DNA from: Dendrocalamus latiflorus
Taxonomy: Eukaryota; Streptophyta; Magnoliopsida; Poales; Poaceae
DNA: 64,000 bases
Direction: 5' to 3'
Assembly: GCA_017311315.1 (NCBI GenBank)
Contig: CM029640.1
Coordinates: 31,619,092 to 31,683,091 of the forward strand
The translations under genes were made by a program, and so were the position numbers. The notes under the pieces are model-generated. The model had not been told where the DNA came from, searched no databases, and was given only the letters and a program-made list of their open reading frames with translations. Below, one piece after another: positions 34,264 to 46,300 of the stretch (position 1 is its first letter; every line of letters starts with the position of its first letter).

Positions 34264-34776
34264 ATGGTGTCGATGCCGGCCGCCAACAACAATAAGCCCC
34301 ACGCGGTATTCTTCCTGTTCCCAGCGCAGGGCCATTGGCCAAGCTCCTCTACCACCGAGGAGATTCATGTTTTTGCCACTCTTAAGATTGATCAATTACC
34401 CCTGTCACTTACATGTGGGGCCGCCTGAGTCACTGACGATGGGCCAGAGTGGTAAATATGATGCCACTCACCTCATAAGGGTGGCAAAAAGTTAAATTAT
34501 CCACCACCGAGGCTTCCACGTGACCTTCGTCCACTCTGAACACAACCGCTGCCGCCTCCTTTGCTCACGCAGCGCCGCCACGCTGGTCGGCGTCCCTGGG
34601 TTCCACTTCGCCGCCGTGCTCGACATCCTGTCGCCATTCGATGAGGACGTGTCGTAGGACATGGCGTTGATGATATCCTCGCTCGAAGCCTTTGTCCCGC
34701 ATTTCAATAACCTCCTCTCCGAGCTCAATGACGGCACCTCCCGTGGGGCCCTGGTGATGTGCATTGTCCGTGACAT
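34264..34776 (+). pseudogene. UDP-glycosyltransferase N-terminal fragment
   Basis: The start MVSMPAANNNKPHAVFFLFP, then AQGH, matches the N-terminal first strand and helix of plant UGT85-type glucosyltransferases (usual form KPHAV...P.PAQGH). After a small deletion another frame gives LAKLLYHRG, then beyond a MITE GFHVTFVHSEHNRCRLL, GVPGFHFAAVLD and a region up to VRDIV. An in-frame TAG lies near 34657. The fragment stops where an LTR begins at 34777, so the C-terminal half with the sugar-donor PSPG box is absent, and I do not see it elsewhere in the window. These enzymes glucosylate small molecules in the cytosol; this copy cannot. Confidence 0.85.
34361..34502. mobile_element. Small MULE-type MITE inside the UGT pseudogene
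   Basis: The ends contain TTTTTGCCACTCTTAAG and its near reverse complement CATAAGGGTGGCAAAAAG. The 10-bp host sequence ACCACCGAGG occurs on both sides (34351-34360 and 34503-34512), close to the 9-10 bp duplication made by Mutator-like transposases. The 142-bp element has no coding capacity and interrupts the coding sequence for the YHRG-GFHV segment. Confidence 0.82.
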
Positions 34777-35702
34777 TGTAACACCCCCATTTTTTTAGGT
34801 TGTTATGTTTCCTCGCAACCGCTCAGAATGTCCAGATGCGAGGTACTATAGTTGAATGTACATCATACCAACACAAGCTTATTCCATAAAAAATAAACTT
34901 TATCATAAGACTGTGGCATAGCAGCCAAGTTTTATATAACGGGACATCCCCTAAGTTATATTACGTTAAAAAAGAAACACCCCAGGTATGCCTGAGCGAG
35001 GATAAAACCTCAAACCAAATATTGTCTACTTCGAAAGAATCCTCGATGTCGTCCTTAAAGGGTTTTTCATTGTCTTTCCAAGTTTCTTTTGTTGATATTT
35101 AGAAAGTACGAACATAACCGTAGTCAACAAGTCACATTGTAATATACTGAAAATCCTAAGCAATATAAAAATGAGTGTAATTTAGAAACTTTTGCATGTC
35201 TTTGTTCTCCCTTGGTTTTTATTGGAGTTTCTTAAGAAAAATTGATTTTCAAAAATCAAAAGTGCATAAAATATAAATCAGATCGAATCCGAATCAAATA
35301 AGTATGCTTAAACTCAACGAGAAATCTTCTTAGATCTTTCTTGAAAAACCAAGAGAAGATAAAACTATGAAAATCTACATAATCGTCCGTACCATTCGAA
35401 AAGATTTTTCCCAAATCTTTCAAGTGCACATGGCGAATGACTAAAATGCCCGAACTTCTCAGCTCACCTCACCTCTTTCCCTCTCCCTGCCGTGTGGGGC
35501 CCAATCACAGAGAACATTGTCCACCTCGCGCGCATGCGCCAGCTCCGCCGTGGTCGTGGCCGAGCTGCCCCTGGTTTTGCGCCCGCGGTTCCCCTGTGCT
35601 GCTACCCAGTCCTACCTAACCCGTTGCTCTAACGCAATAGTTTTCTTCCCCGTTGTTGTCTTGTTCACCTCGCACTCCATGGCGAGAGCCCGAGACTATG
35701 CC

Positions 35703-35708
35703 TATAAA
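35703..35708 (+). promoter_or_regulatory. TATA box of the plus-oriented LTR
   Basis: TATAAA in the context GCCTATAAAACCCACCCC, with GC-rich sequence upstream and a pyrimidine-rich start region about 30-40 bases downstream (AGCTCAACACTCGATTC). It resembles the core promoter of a plant LTR. Confidence 0.5.
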
Positions 35709-36555
35709 ACCCACCCCGACCGTGCCATAGCTCCTTAGCTCAACACTCGATTCTTGTGTGAGTATTCTTGAGTACACCACTCTGAACCACCGAGAAACCG
35801 AAATCATACGTGACTCCTGGAGCATGCCACCGTGCTCTAGCATCACCTCTCCTTTGAGCATCCTACTCATTTGTTTGTGTTGAGTTTGGACTACCCTACA
35901 GTTGTTACAACCACACACAAAACTGATTTACGACCACTTCAAAGATGGCTATGACTACATCATGTTTGCTCTAACCACGCCTTATAACTCTGACCACGTA
36001 CTCGTAACTTCAGTTGACGAGAGTTACGACCATATTCACGCTGCGCTGCACGTTCTTGTAACTGAGCGCACTCTAGACTTCGACTGCAGACCCCAACTCC
36101 TTCGACCACGCAGTAGGCTCGATCACTGTAGTCATAACTCGGTTATGACCACGTTGAAGACTCGATTGCCATGGTCGTAACTCGTTTACGACCACGTCTT
36201 CAGCTTTTGTGGACACTTCCGCTCCCCGTGGTCGTAACTCGTTTATGACCATGTCTTATGCTTCGCTCAAAAACGTTGAACTCGATACCCAATAACTTTC
36301 TGGGAGCTAAAGCACTTCGCTTTTCTTTATTTCTCTCCCTCTCGTTTCGATCACACTAATCACTTCAGTTTCGATCACACCAGTCGCTTCCCTTTGCTTC
36401 TCTCGTTACATAGCTCTGTCTTTTATAGCGTTGTCTCGGGCTCGAAAACTGACTCGTATGCGGAAACAAACTTGTACACGATTCGAACATGACTAAACAA
36501 GATTACTAACTCTAATAATAATCTCCTTAATCTTGTTTCTTCATCTTGATCATGC

Positions 36556-37823
36556 CTATCTTCTCTCTTGCTTCCACTTCTTCCTTCTTCCTACACTCCC
36601 GTATGCCGTTCCTTCCTGAGCCGTCATCGCCCTACTGCATGCACTTGCTCCATCAACCTCGTACATTCCGATGCTTGCAGCATCTCGCACCTGGATTGAT
36701 CCCATCCTTCCTTGCACGCCTGCCTGAGTTGGAGTACCTGCTCCCACAGCCACTTTGTCTTCGCCATTACCTGAGCCTCCTGCTCTTATTTCTTGGACCA
36801 AGTTGGCCTGCTTTCTTGTGTATATCTTCATTAACAGATCTTTGTTCTTGTCGTACACACGCAAGAACTCATCCTGTAGCACCACCTTGCATCCTCTTTC
36901 TGTCATCTGCTCGAGGCTAAGTATGTTGTTGCACAGACTTGGTATATAGTAAATCCATGTCAACTACTTCTTATCTCTGTTTTTGCATTGCAACAACATC
37001 GTCCCTTTGCCTTTCATCTCCACTAGGGAGCCATCGCCAAACTTGACCTTGCCCTAAATCTTCTCGTCGAGCTCATAAAACATGGAGAGATCTCCCGTCA
37101 TGTAGTTGCTTGCTCCATTGTTTAAATACCACTAATCTGTGTGATCATGGCTGCCTTCCTTCGTGCATAGTTTTGTAACTACATTCTTCTCGTTTAGTAT
37201 CACCATGACCAACACCTTTTCAACCTACGAGGAGTGAAGTACTCTCGATTCTTCATCTTCTTTTTCGTCTTGGGCGAGGTTCACCTCCCCGTCCTTCTTG
37301 CTTCGGCAATCCAAAGCATAGTGACTGTACTCATTACAGTTGAAATACTTTATATGGTTGTGGCATTTTGACGTGTAGTGCCCGTATTCGCTACATTCAA
37401 AGCACTTGACATATGACTTATCACGAGATCTGTCACCACCGCCTTGCCTAGCCTTGTCTCCATGGCAACCTCTACAGCCTCGGTCACTCTGGCCGCCTCG
37501 ACCGCGCCACCTCCCGTGGTTGTTTGATGAGCAACGCCTGCTCATTATGAGTCTGAGATCCCTGCTCATTACATGACTGAAATCCCTTCAGTAACTCCTT
37601 CATGTGCTTTGAGGGAGCCGATGATCTCCTCTATCTTCTTCTTGTCCAGATTGGAGGAGTACATAAATGTGGTGACAACAGGTATATACTTCTTTGGAAG
37701 CACGCTCAGGTACTTCTTCACCGCCACAGATTCCTCTATCTTGTCACCAAGAGAGTTAATTTGATTGTACAATGAAGTTAGCTTGCCAGTGAACTCATAC
37801 ACGACTCGAACACAACTAAACAA
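36556..37823 (-). pseudogene. Ty1/copia gag-protease fragment
   Basis: Gag helices (YEFTGKLTSLYNQINSLGDK, LPKKYIPVVTTFMY) are followed by two zinc knuckles, CFECSEYGHYTSKC and a degraded YFNCNEYSHYALDC, then a protease region reading WYLNNGASNYMTGD, where the usual catalytic Asp is replaced by Asn, and VKFGDGSLVEMKGKG. Several stops interrupt it and everything from integrase on is missing. No LTRs flank it. Instead direct repeats of about 40 bp bound it: 36475-36516 and 37798-37840 share ACTAAACAAGATTACTAACT. It is a different copia lineage from copia-1 to copia-3. Confidence 0.82.
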
Positions 37824-38149
37824 GATTACTAACTCTAATAGTTTGACCTTTCATGCAGTGGATCACTCAAGCTAGCCTTCTTCATCTTCGACTAGACACT
37901 GCCGTATGACTTTCTCTCTCCGGTGAGCCGTATATTTATTCCTATCACCTGTACTTCCGCATGCATGCATGCAAGCTCATGCACACCTTTTTTGTAGTTT
38001 CATCGCTACTGGAGAAATCATTGTCTCCGCGGACCCTTCGCCACCGACGAGGTCTCTGAGCTAGCTTCTTCCACTTCTCCTTGTGAACCATTCTCCCTCT
38101 TGTGAACTGTCATCATCTTCAGTGAGCTCCTCCTTCCTCGTAGAGTACG

Positions 38150-38900
38150 TAAGTTGAAAAGGAGTAATCATAGTTGAAAATAAAACTAAGGTAATCGAAG
38201 TCGACGGGAGAACTAAAGTGACTGTAGTCGAAAAGAAAACTAGAGTAATCAAGAAAAGAACTAAAGTAGTCAAACTCGTAAAAGGAACCATGGTAGTCGA
38301 ACGCGAGAATGGAGCTGCAGTAGTCAAAGTTGAGAAAAGGATTGAAGTAGTCGAAGTTGAAATCTCGCGTAGTCGAAATCTTTGATCGCTTTCATTGTTG
38401 TGATCTTTAGCTGCTTGAGTAGTCAAGATCTTCGACCGCTTACATGGTCGTGATTTTCGACCACTAGCCTAGTCGTGATCTTCGATCGCTGGCGTAGCAG
38501 TGATCTTCGATTACTGCGTTGTCAAAATCTTCGACCACAGCCGTTGTCGAAATCTTCGACCGCAGCTGTTGTCGAAATCTTCGACCACAGCCGTTGTCAA
38601 AGTCTTTGACTACAGTCGTAGTTGAATTATTTGACCGCTTGCATAGTCGAAACCTTCGACTGCTGTTGTCGTAATCTTCGACCACTGACCGTATTCGTAA
38701 TCTCGATTGCTAACGATAGTCATAAGTTATGGTACTGATCGATAGTCGATAGCCGATGGTCAATAGTCGTAAGTCGTGATCAATAGTCGTAAGTCGTGGT
38801 TGGTAGTCGTAAGTTATGGTCGGTAGTCGTAAGTTATAATCATAAGTTACAGTACCAGGACATAGTCGTAAGTTATAATACCCGGTCGGTAGTCACAAAT
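38150..38900. repeat. Compound GTCG-rich minisatellites (27-, 25- and 20-bp units)
   Basis: Three arrays follow each other. About 38150-38350 has diverged units near 27 bp (GAAAACTAAGGTAATCGAAG-like). From 38372 to about 38695 some 13 units of 25 bp start at 38372, 38397, 38422, 38447, 38472 and so on; the core is GTCGAAATCTTCGACC, in which GTCGA and TCGAC form a small palindrome. From 38761 to 38840 four 20-bp units (CAATAGTCGTAAGTCGTGAT-like) follow, with partial units to about 38900. The same GTCGTAA/TTACGAC core is scattered at 35925-36250 on the other side of the copia fragment. Confidence 0.88.
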
Positions 38901-40241
38901 CTACAAAACCTGGTTAATAATCGGTAGTCGTAAGTGGCATTACCCGCTCGGTGCTCGGAAAACCTTCGTGGTCGAAGATAAGAAGCATTGGCTCTATGTG
39001 AGCGGTACGACCGAAATTACGGTAGGATAAAGACCTTTGTAGTCGAAGCGCCGTGGTTGGTGGAATGATACTCGAAGCATCTGAATAATGTTGATAGCCG
39101 TAATTAACTCTGTACTCACCGAGAAGGAATAATTCAAATCAAGCCAAAACTCAAACACTTATAACTTTTGCATACGAACTCCAAATCTAGTGATCTTTAT
39201 TTCTAATTTTTTATATAAACAAGATCAATCTGAATTTACAAAAACATTTGAGTCTTGTCTTTGTTTATTTGGCTCTTATTTACTTTTATCTGGATTTATT
39301 TATCGATTAGACGACTCCACGCCAGATGACTCCGAGAACACATCCGAAACATTCTCTGAGCAACAGGAGCAAGGCAAGCATCCCCTTTAACCATATTGAT
39401 CCTAATATTTCAATTATTGTATATTATTTGCAAAATCTATTATGCATACTTGTATGTTCTGTTAAAACTGTTATACTATGAGTAATAGTAGTTACGATCA
39501 CTTGTATGCATTGAATCTCCTTGAAAACTTGATATCCTCACTATTGTAACCTCTAGGACATGGTTTAGACAATATATAATGTCATACTGGGAATACTACA
39601 TTGATATAGGGTCTAGATGCTTAGACAAGCACTAGTTTCTGCTAAATTTGATCTTTCAAACAAATTTACACGTGGGCTTGATGGTTTCAAAAATGTTGGA
39701 CCAGAGGGGGAACCTTTGTTACTTTGGTATCAAATAAAATAAAAAAATCTAGTTTTTGGACACGGGCGAGTTTTATGATACACTGTAAAAAATATTAAAG
39801 GGAATCTCGCACGAGAGGGAATCTCACATGTATATAGGGAGATTCTTTCCCAGGTCAAGTAAGGACTGAACGCTATTGTTGCACATCTAAGTCACACCGT
39901 ACGACCACATGTGCTATATGGGCTTTGTCATTTAGCTAATTAAGTTGTCTAGGTCTAGCCTTGCATTGTGGTAGGCATAGATGTAGTAAGGGCACGTCGG
40001 TTAGGTTTACTCGTAGGAGCTCCTTTCACCAAGGTGACAAGCCAAAGCTTTAAAGCAATGATGAATGCCCACTTCGGGGATAGACCTAAGTGAGAGTCTT
40101 CGCTTAGGGGTGTACCTAAGTGAGGATTTGAATGCTCTCTTAGAGGTTCACCTAAGAGAAGTTCGATGTTCATTTGAGCTGGTGCAAGGTTAAGACTAGA
40201 TGATTTAAATGCACTAAGATAATCAACTTTCGTCACGAGCA

Positions 40242-40356
40242 GTGAAGCACAGATGGCCAGATGGTCGGGGTTATGTATGACGCCATCGCCTTCCTAAACT
40301 GCGCCAGAGGGGAGGAGGCGGTTTCTTGGAAGACGCCGGAGAGAAGGGGAAAGCAG
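40242..40356. repeat. LTR remnant matching 46686-46802
   Basis: This 115-bp block (GAAGCAC...GAAGACGCCGGAGAGAAGGGGAAAGCAG) matches 46686-46802 in the same orientation with scattered changes. It lies just left of the gag remnant at 40991, where the 3' LTR of a minus-strand element is expected, so it is probably what is left of that LTR. Confidence 0.7.
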
Positions 40357-40990
40357 TTCTAATTCCTTTACTTAAATTGTACCCCTTTATTCAAAATAGG
40401 AAATGCTTGTTGTTATCAGATGGTTCTGTCGATTTTTGTCCTATGTTGTTATATTTGGGTTCCCTAGTCTTCTATTTACCTGTACCTATATATCATCCTT
40501 GTGTATGTTAAAGACTTATACATATCTGGTTTATTTTGTACCAGAGGTCTATATGTTTAGTTTTACTATGCTTCCGCTATTGGCACTATGTGTATTTGGA
40601 TCTACCATACTTCCGCTATGCCACTTTTTTTAACCCCTTTTTCCTTCTTGTTGTCTAATGTTGAAAATCAAGTCCACTAGGATTGACTTTAAGATTGCAC
40701 AACCCTCATATTATTTACACCTTGTACATACAGTTTTCATACACTTCGATAGTCTCACAGCATACCTTAGCTAAAATAATTATAGGCAAACTCTTTAAAT
40801 CTTCTCAACACTCTTACACAAAAGGAGTACCAAATAGATTTCCTTCTACTTGTTCTTGATGGGTGGTAATGTATGACTCTCTCTTTTCTGACCATTTCCT
40901 TTATCATTTGTCTTCATGTCATTCTTTAGAGTAGATCTACTTCTTTTTCCACTCCAGTTTTCTTAGGGTGGGATCCTTCTTCCTCCATCG

Positions 40991-41721
40991 ATGGCTGGTA
41001 TAACGTCGATGCCTATCTTTTTGCTTGTATCCGGGCCTCTTCCTTTGGTAGGGATTTCAGTGGGCATTGGCAACAATAATGTCCATTTTGTTCACAATGA
41101 AAACAAGTTGTATGTGGCAGAATCAAATGATTGTTTTGCTTCAAAACCCTTACATGTCCTGATATCTCTTCTTCCATCCAAAGGGTTCGATCGATTAGGG
41201 TCAGTAGGTTTGGAACTTCGACAGTTACAATGCGATGCTTCATATCGGGTCACAAGCCTTTTAGAAAGTATGCTATTCTTTTGGCTTTTGTATTCATATC
41301 TTCTTGAGCATACCGATTTAGATGATGAAATTGTTGCAGATATTCTGTGCTGGACTTTTCTTCTTGTCGAAGGTTAAGAAAATCCTGATATTTTTCTATG
41401 GTAATTTTAGGGGAAATGTAGGTCTTATGAAACCTCTTCACAAATTCTTCCCATGTAATGCCTTTCTTTTTTGGATGAATCCACTGGATAGCATTCTACC
41501 AAATACTTGCTGGTTCTGATAGTTGGTAAGTGGCAAAAAGAACCTTTTCCTTATTTGTGCACTGAATAATATCCATTCTTCTCTCAATATCCTGTAGCCA
41601 ATTATCTGCACTTAGTGACTCTGTTGTTGCTGAGAATGTAGGTGGTTAAGTCTTCAGGAAGGTTGCAAACTTAAATGCAGTCGTACTTGATGCTGATGTT
41701 AATTCTTCTGGTGACATCTTG
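40991..41721 (-). pseudogene. Ty3/gypsy gag remnant without pol
   Basis: The minus strand reads MSPEELTSASS, then ESLSADNWLQDIERRMD, WEEFVKRFHKTYI, LRQEEKSSTEYLQQFHHLNRY and a knuckle CFHCEQNGHYCCQC. This is the retrotransposon gag family used by gypsy elements. Two or three in-frame stops break it. Downstream (40370-40990) I find no protease, RT or integrase, so the element lacks pol. A primer site and an LTR start at 43367-43382 upstream of it complete the arrangement. Confidence 0.85.
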
Positions 41722-43366
41722 TTAATGAACTATTGTAACAACTTTGCCTATTGTTCTAGTATCTTGGCTTATCTTTGCTTGCCTTCAACCTAATTTCTCT
41801 TCATATTGACTTGGGCTTTCATTACTCTGGGCTGCTCTTCAAGATTTCTCTTCTCCATCTAATATGCTGCTAAATCTTTAATTTGTCTAGTAGTATTCTG
41901 CACTTGAGACTTAGGAATCAGTTTTGTAACACTTTTGGGCTAGCAAGGGAAAGTAAGATTGAAATAAAGATAATAGCAAGAAGAAGCAGGAGAGGGATAG
42001 ATTGGGGCGAAATTAAATGGTCTTCTTGATTTCTTTCCTTGAGTACCTATCCCTTTAATTATTTATTCTTAGCACCGTTGCCGTCTAAAACTCTAAATAA
42101 TTATTTTTATTTATTTGATTCACCAAATACAATATTGCAGCATCCCTAACTTTATTAATCAAATCATGTCTATCCAAATTCCACGTAAGTCCTGACTTCA
42201 ATCATGACAACGTAAATCCAACCTTAGATCTATTATATTCTAGTATCCTTACTTTAAATCCACCAATATCATTTGTATCAAATATTTCCTAAAAATCTAA
42301 ATCCTCCCGTCATTGTTTCAATATCTCAGTCTACTCACCTAGTAATCAACTAAGTTTCTTACTATCTACATCTAAGTTAATTTATCATCACATACATCCA
42401 CCGAGAATAACATCCTAATCAGTGTTGCAATCCAACAATCACCATTATTAGCATCCATTGTGAACAATATCATCAATTAAGCTTAAAATCCAATTATCAC
42501 ATTCCCTATTTCTTCAAATTTTAGCTTATCCATCTATCTAGTTAATCCAATCCAACAAATCATCATTTTATCCACTCAAAATTCACGCTACTAACTCCTC
42601 CTGATAATTAAACATAATTCCACCAACACCTTTGGTTATTGATCACCTCATAAGTCAATCCCTTATGGGTTTATCTATTCTCTCTCACTTACAGTTCTCC
42701 TGGATGCGATTCAACCTATTCATTGCAATCAGAAATTCGCATTTAATTTCTTCTGAGATTTAGAGTCTGATAGGTCAGGGAAGAACAAGAACAGAAGAAT
42801 ATAAGTAGGAATCAAGACGAAGTAGGGTAGAAGCAAAAAAGCTTTCAACATAAACTTTATTTAAAACCAGAAATTAGTTTTGCACAAATTGCTTATATAG
42901 CAGCCTAACAGGCTAATAATGCAATTTGGCTATTATTACAATCAGAAAAACTTCGTCTACTCAAATGGTCTTACTCGTTGCATCAAGAGAATCAAACAAG
43001 TATTATTTACTAACTACTCAAGCGGTTACCTTTCAACTTTTCAAAACAAAAGTCTTGGTCAGGGCATTTGTGCTATTCTTCTTTCTTAGTACTTCTATTA
43101 GGGTTAGCTTTTGTTCCATTTGGTCAATACCTACAGTAAGAAATTAGTCTAAACGACTACACATGTTTTTTTTGGGGATTTTGACAAAATCAAAAAGAAA
43201 GCTTTTAATGCATGTCTAGGAAAGATAAGACAAATATAGGAAAGACAAGATATCAGTATCACTTATTATTTTTACAATTCTGTCATATTAGAAATTAAAA
43301 TTTTGTAAAATTGTATTCCTATCGAGACCAAACTTATACTTAGGGTTACAACCTACAGTCAAGCCT
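41722..43366 (-). other. Leader of the gag-only gypsy element
   Basis: AT-rich, no coding potential that I can recognise on either strand. It lies between the primer-binding site (43367) and gag, so it is the untranslated leader of this element. At 1.6 kb it is long for a leader. Confidence 0.5.
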
Positions 43367-43378
43367 GCTCTGATACCA
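43367..43378 (-). promoter_or_regulatory. Primer-binding site of the gag-only gypsy element
   Basis: TGGTATCAGAGC on the minus strand, three bases after the LTR end GGGTGTTACA. It is the initiator Met-tRNA type site and fixes the orientation and the LTR boundary at 43382. Confidence 0.88.
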
Positions 43379-43381
43379 CTT

Positions 43382-46300
43382 TGTAACACCCCCATTTTTG
43401 GGAACAGGGACGTCAAACCATCCACAACAGCCCAGGAGTTCAGTTACGGATAGAAAGGGTATCATGCCTGCTCACAAAGATTTAAAAGGAGTTAATTTGA
43501 TTAAAATATGACCTAACAGTCAACTTTAGCAACAATACGGGCGTTCAAGCCCAAAATTTAACTTACATTTAGAAGAACTGAAGAAAACTTCACAGGAACG
43601 CTTGAGTGTGGTCGTAACTCTAACACAAAAACTTGCAATATCCTCTTTTCTTTTGGTATCTGTTGTGGTGGAAATATTGCAAGGCTGAGTACAATCAACC
43701 GTACATAGCAAATCACATGGGGAAATGCTATATAGCTACTTATGAGGATTCTCAAGTGATGGGAATATAGTTGTTTCATTATGATATGTGGATGCAGTTT
43801 TATTTGTAAACATTTTTAAACACAAAAGAATAATAACTACTTAATGATTTGGGGTTTGAAGACTTGATTAACAGACCTCAGCATTTTTCAAATCATTTCC
43901 AATCTACTTATGCTTCGATGTTGGAATAACCCGCTGAACATAGCTTCTTTTACCGGAAGCATGGCGTTTTTGAAGATACCATTGTGATTACTCCGTAGAG
44001 TTGTCCATCTTTATCAACAGGATTCCTTAACCCTCATGACTAAGTTAAGAAAACAAGAACGTTTCACTGCTCATTTCTTTATATAGGCTCTACCCGGTAG
44101 ATCTCTAGCTCAGACTCGGCTATCCAGCAACTCAGTCAAATATCTTCTGCCTATCCTGAGAGGGATCTACCATTGTTCAGTATGGTTTTACTATTTCCAT
44201 ACTAATGCTCCTTCACTCCTGTAGAGATTCAATCGATTTGAGCAGCTATAAACTAAGTTTGACAAGTCAAAACTTGCTGTTGAGCGATCATTATGTTCTT
44301 TGCTTAGCATACGGTCATCCTTAGTTTCTCTAAGCTTTGTCCTTGTTTTAATCCGAGACATTTTCTATCTCTAAACCCATATCACAATGCTCAGTGGCAG
44401 TATTATCCAACCAACACATGGTTTCCCATGATAATCAATTTCCTAGAAACACTTTTGCAAAATTAAAAATGATTTGCTAAACAGTAGTATAACTTAGTTG
44501 AGTTTCCTACACTACCATGGTTATTTAAGTAGTAGATTTAGAATTACTAAGTCTAGTCAAGGTGAATATGGCCATCAAAGTAAACACAGCTTTTTTAGTG
44601 GAAGGATGTAACTAGGTATCATGTCATTCTAAAAATTTATTGTATGTAAAATATCATAGCATAAATTAAAGGTAATGAAAGTATTAATAATTAAATAATT
44701 AACATAATGTAGGTTCAACATGATAAAACACATGTAACCTGCCTCCTTCCTATTGTTCTTGGTCTTCTCTATCGGCTTCAAGCTTACTTCAATTGCTCTT
44801 GTGGCTCTTTAGTTCACCAACTTGCTTGGTCTGTTCACTAGCGTGGAAAATGAGAGCAAATAAGTTTCTACTCTACAGAATGCAAGCTGGGAACAAAAAT
44901 ACAATCTAAATCACTAAAAGTCATAAAGAAAATAGGTTAGGGTGGCTAGGACTTAGGTGGTATATGGGTTGGATAATCGAAATTGGAAATGGGCTAGACA
45001 GGTTCAAGGCAATCGAAATGGTGTTATAAATAGGTTGCACAAATTTTGGAAGTGGAGGATTGATTTTAAAACAGTGTGAGTTTGAATTTTATTAAGGCTT
45101 GATTTGGTAAAATGGAGGTCGGAAATGAATTCACGGGGGTCGAAATGGTCAAAATGAGGTATTTTTGCAAATTAGAGTTTCAGATGAACAGTAACGGGTC
45201 TGATACTATTCACTGCGAATTGTGTGGCTACAGTATCGGCTTCAAACAGTGACAGGTTAGGTTTTACTGTTCTTAGTGGGTTTAGTCCTTATCATGTTGT
45301 CACTGCATACTCGGAGAATAGAGGAGTTACAAGCACTCGGGTTGTCTCGAGTACAACTACGAAGTTTAGGGGGGGCGGTCGACATTCGACTTCTAGCGCG
45401 AAGTTGGTGGAGATCGAACGGTGTACAATTTGCTACGAAGGCCAGACAATGTCTGAGTGGCTGCGGAGATAAGGCTGCATCCGAGTGGATGCAGAGATCG
45501 AGCTACGTTTGACCGGTTTAAGCGCATCAAATGGCTTTCGAGCGGTTTAAGTGTATCCGACGGTGTTTGAGTGGTCTTTTCTCAGAACTCGAAGCAGAGC
45601 AGTCGAAGCTCCTCTCGATGACAAGGTGGTCGGAGAATTCAAGCGATGAAGCGGTCGAAGAGTAAGTGGTGGACGGTTGAAGATTTCAAGCGATGGGGTG
45701 GCCGGAGAATTTGTGGTCAAATCAACAATTAACGACCATGGGTGGGTTCCTGGGGCCACGAGGATTCCATTTTTGAGGTTGGCCAGGCTTGAGGGGCAGA
45801 GGTTTTGGTCGGTAATGGGGAGCGATTCCACAGGTAGGAGCATGGCACAGGGTGGCTCCGGTGGAGTTTTGGCTGAGTGCTAGAGTTTTTAACCATCTAT
45901 GGAATAAGGAAAAATCTATGGCGATGGTGGTTCTAGCTAGGATGGCCTGTGTTGGGCTGTCTACGGTGACCCCCTTCCTGCACGGTGGTGGTACAGATGC
46001 TGGCGAGGATGAGACTGAGGCATGACTTAGCGAGATAGGCTCTGGGTTCCTAGTAGCCTAAAGATCGTCTGGTCACTAGGAATTGAAAAGGTATTAACTG
46101 AATCATGAGATTGGTTGGGGAGGCTTACCGATGCAGGGAGAGGGTTGGCGGCGAGATAGAACGGCAACGGACGATTGGGTGATTTGGTGAGGTATTAAAG
46201 GTGCACAAGATAGATTGGGTGCTCAGCTTGGTTTAAAAGTGGGAGGATGGTGGTGGAAATAAGAAGCCATAGTTGGTGGCACTAGCACGATGCAGACTTG

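Larger units (their letters stand above)
34777..39900 (+). repeat. Ty3/gypsy-like LTR, plus orientation, with insertions
   Basis: The start TGTAACACCCCCAT at 34777 is a common start of grass gypsy LTRs, and GACAT just before it would be the target copy. A TATA box (35703) downstream of GC-rich sequence and a GGCAAGCATCCC motif near 39373, typical of the 3' part of such LTRs, support plus orientation. The right end is not resolved; 39900 is an estimate. A copia fragment (36556-37823) and minisatellites (38150-38900) lie inside. The stretch 39400-40240 is AT-rich with no other feature seen. Confidence 0.45.

Noticed and set aside
34777..43400. LTR starts TGTAACACCCCCAT at 34777 and 43382 as two LTRs of one element
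   Set aside because: They agree for only about 17 bases and then diverge completely, and a TATA box suggests the first is in the opposite orientation.
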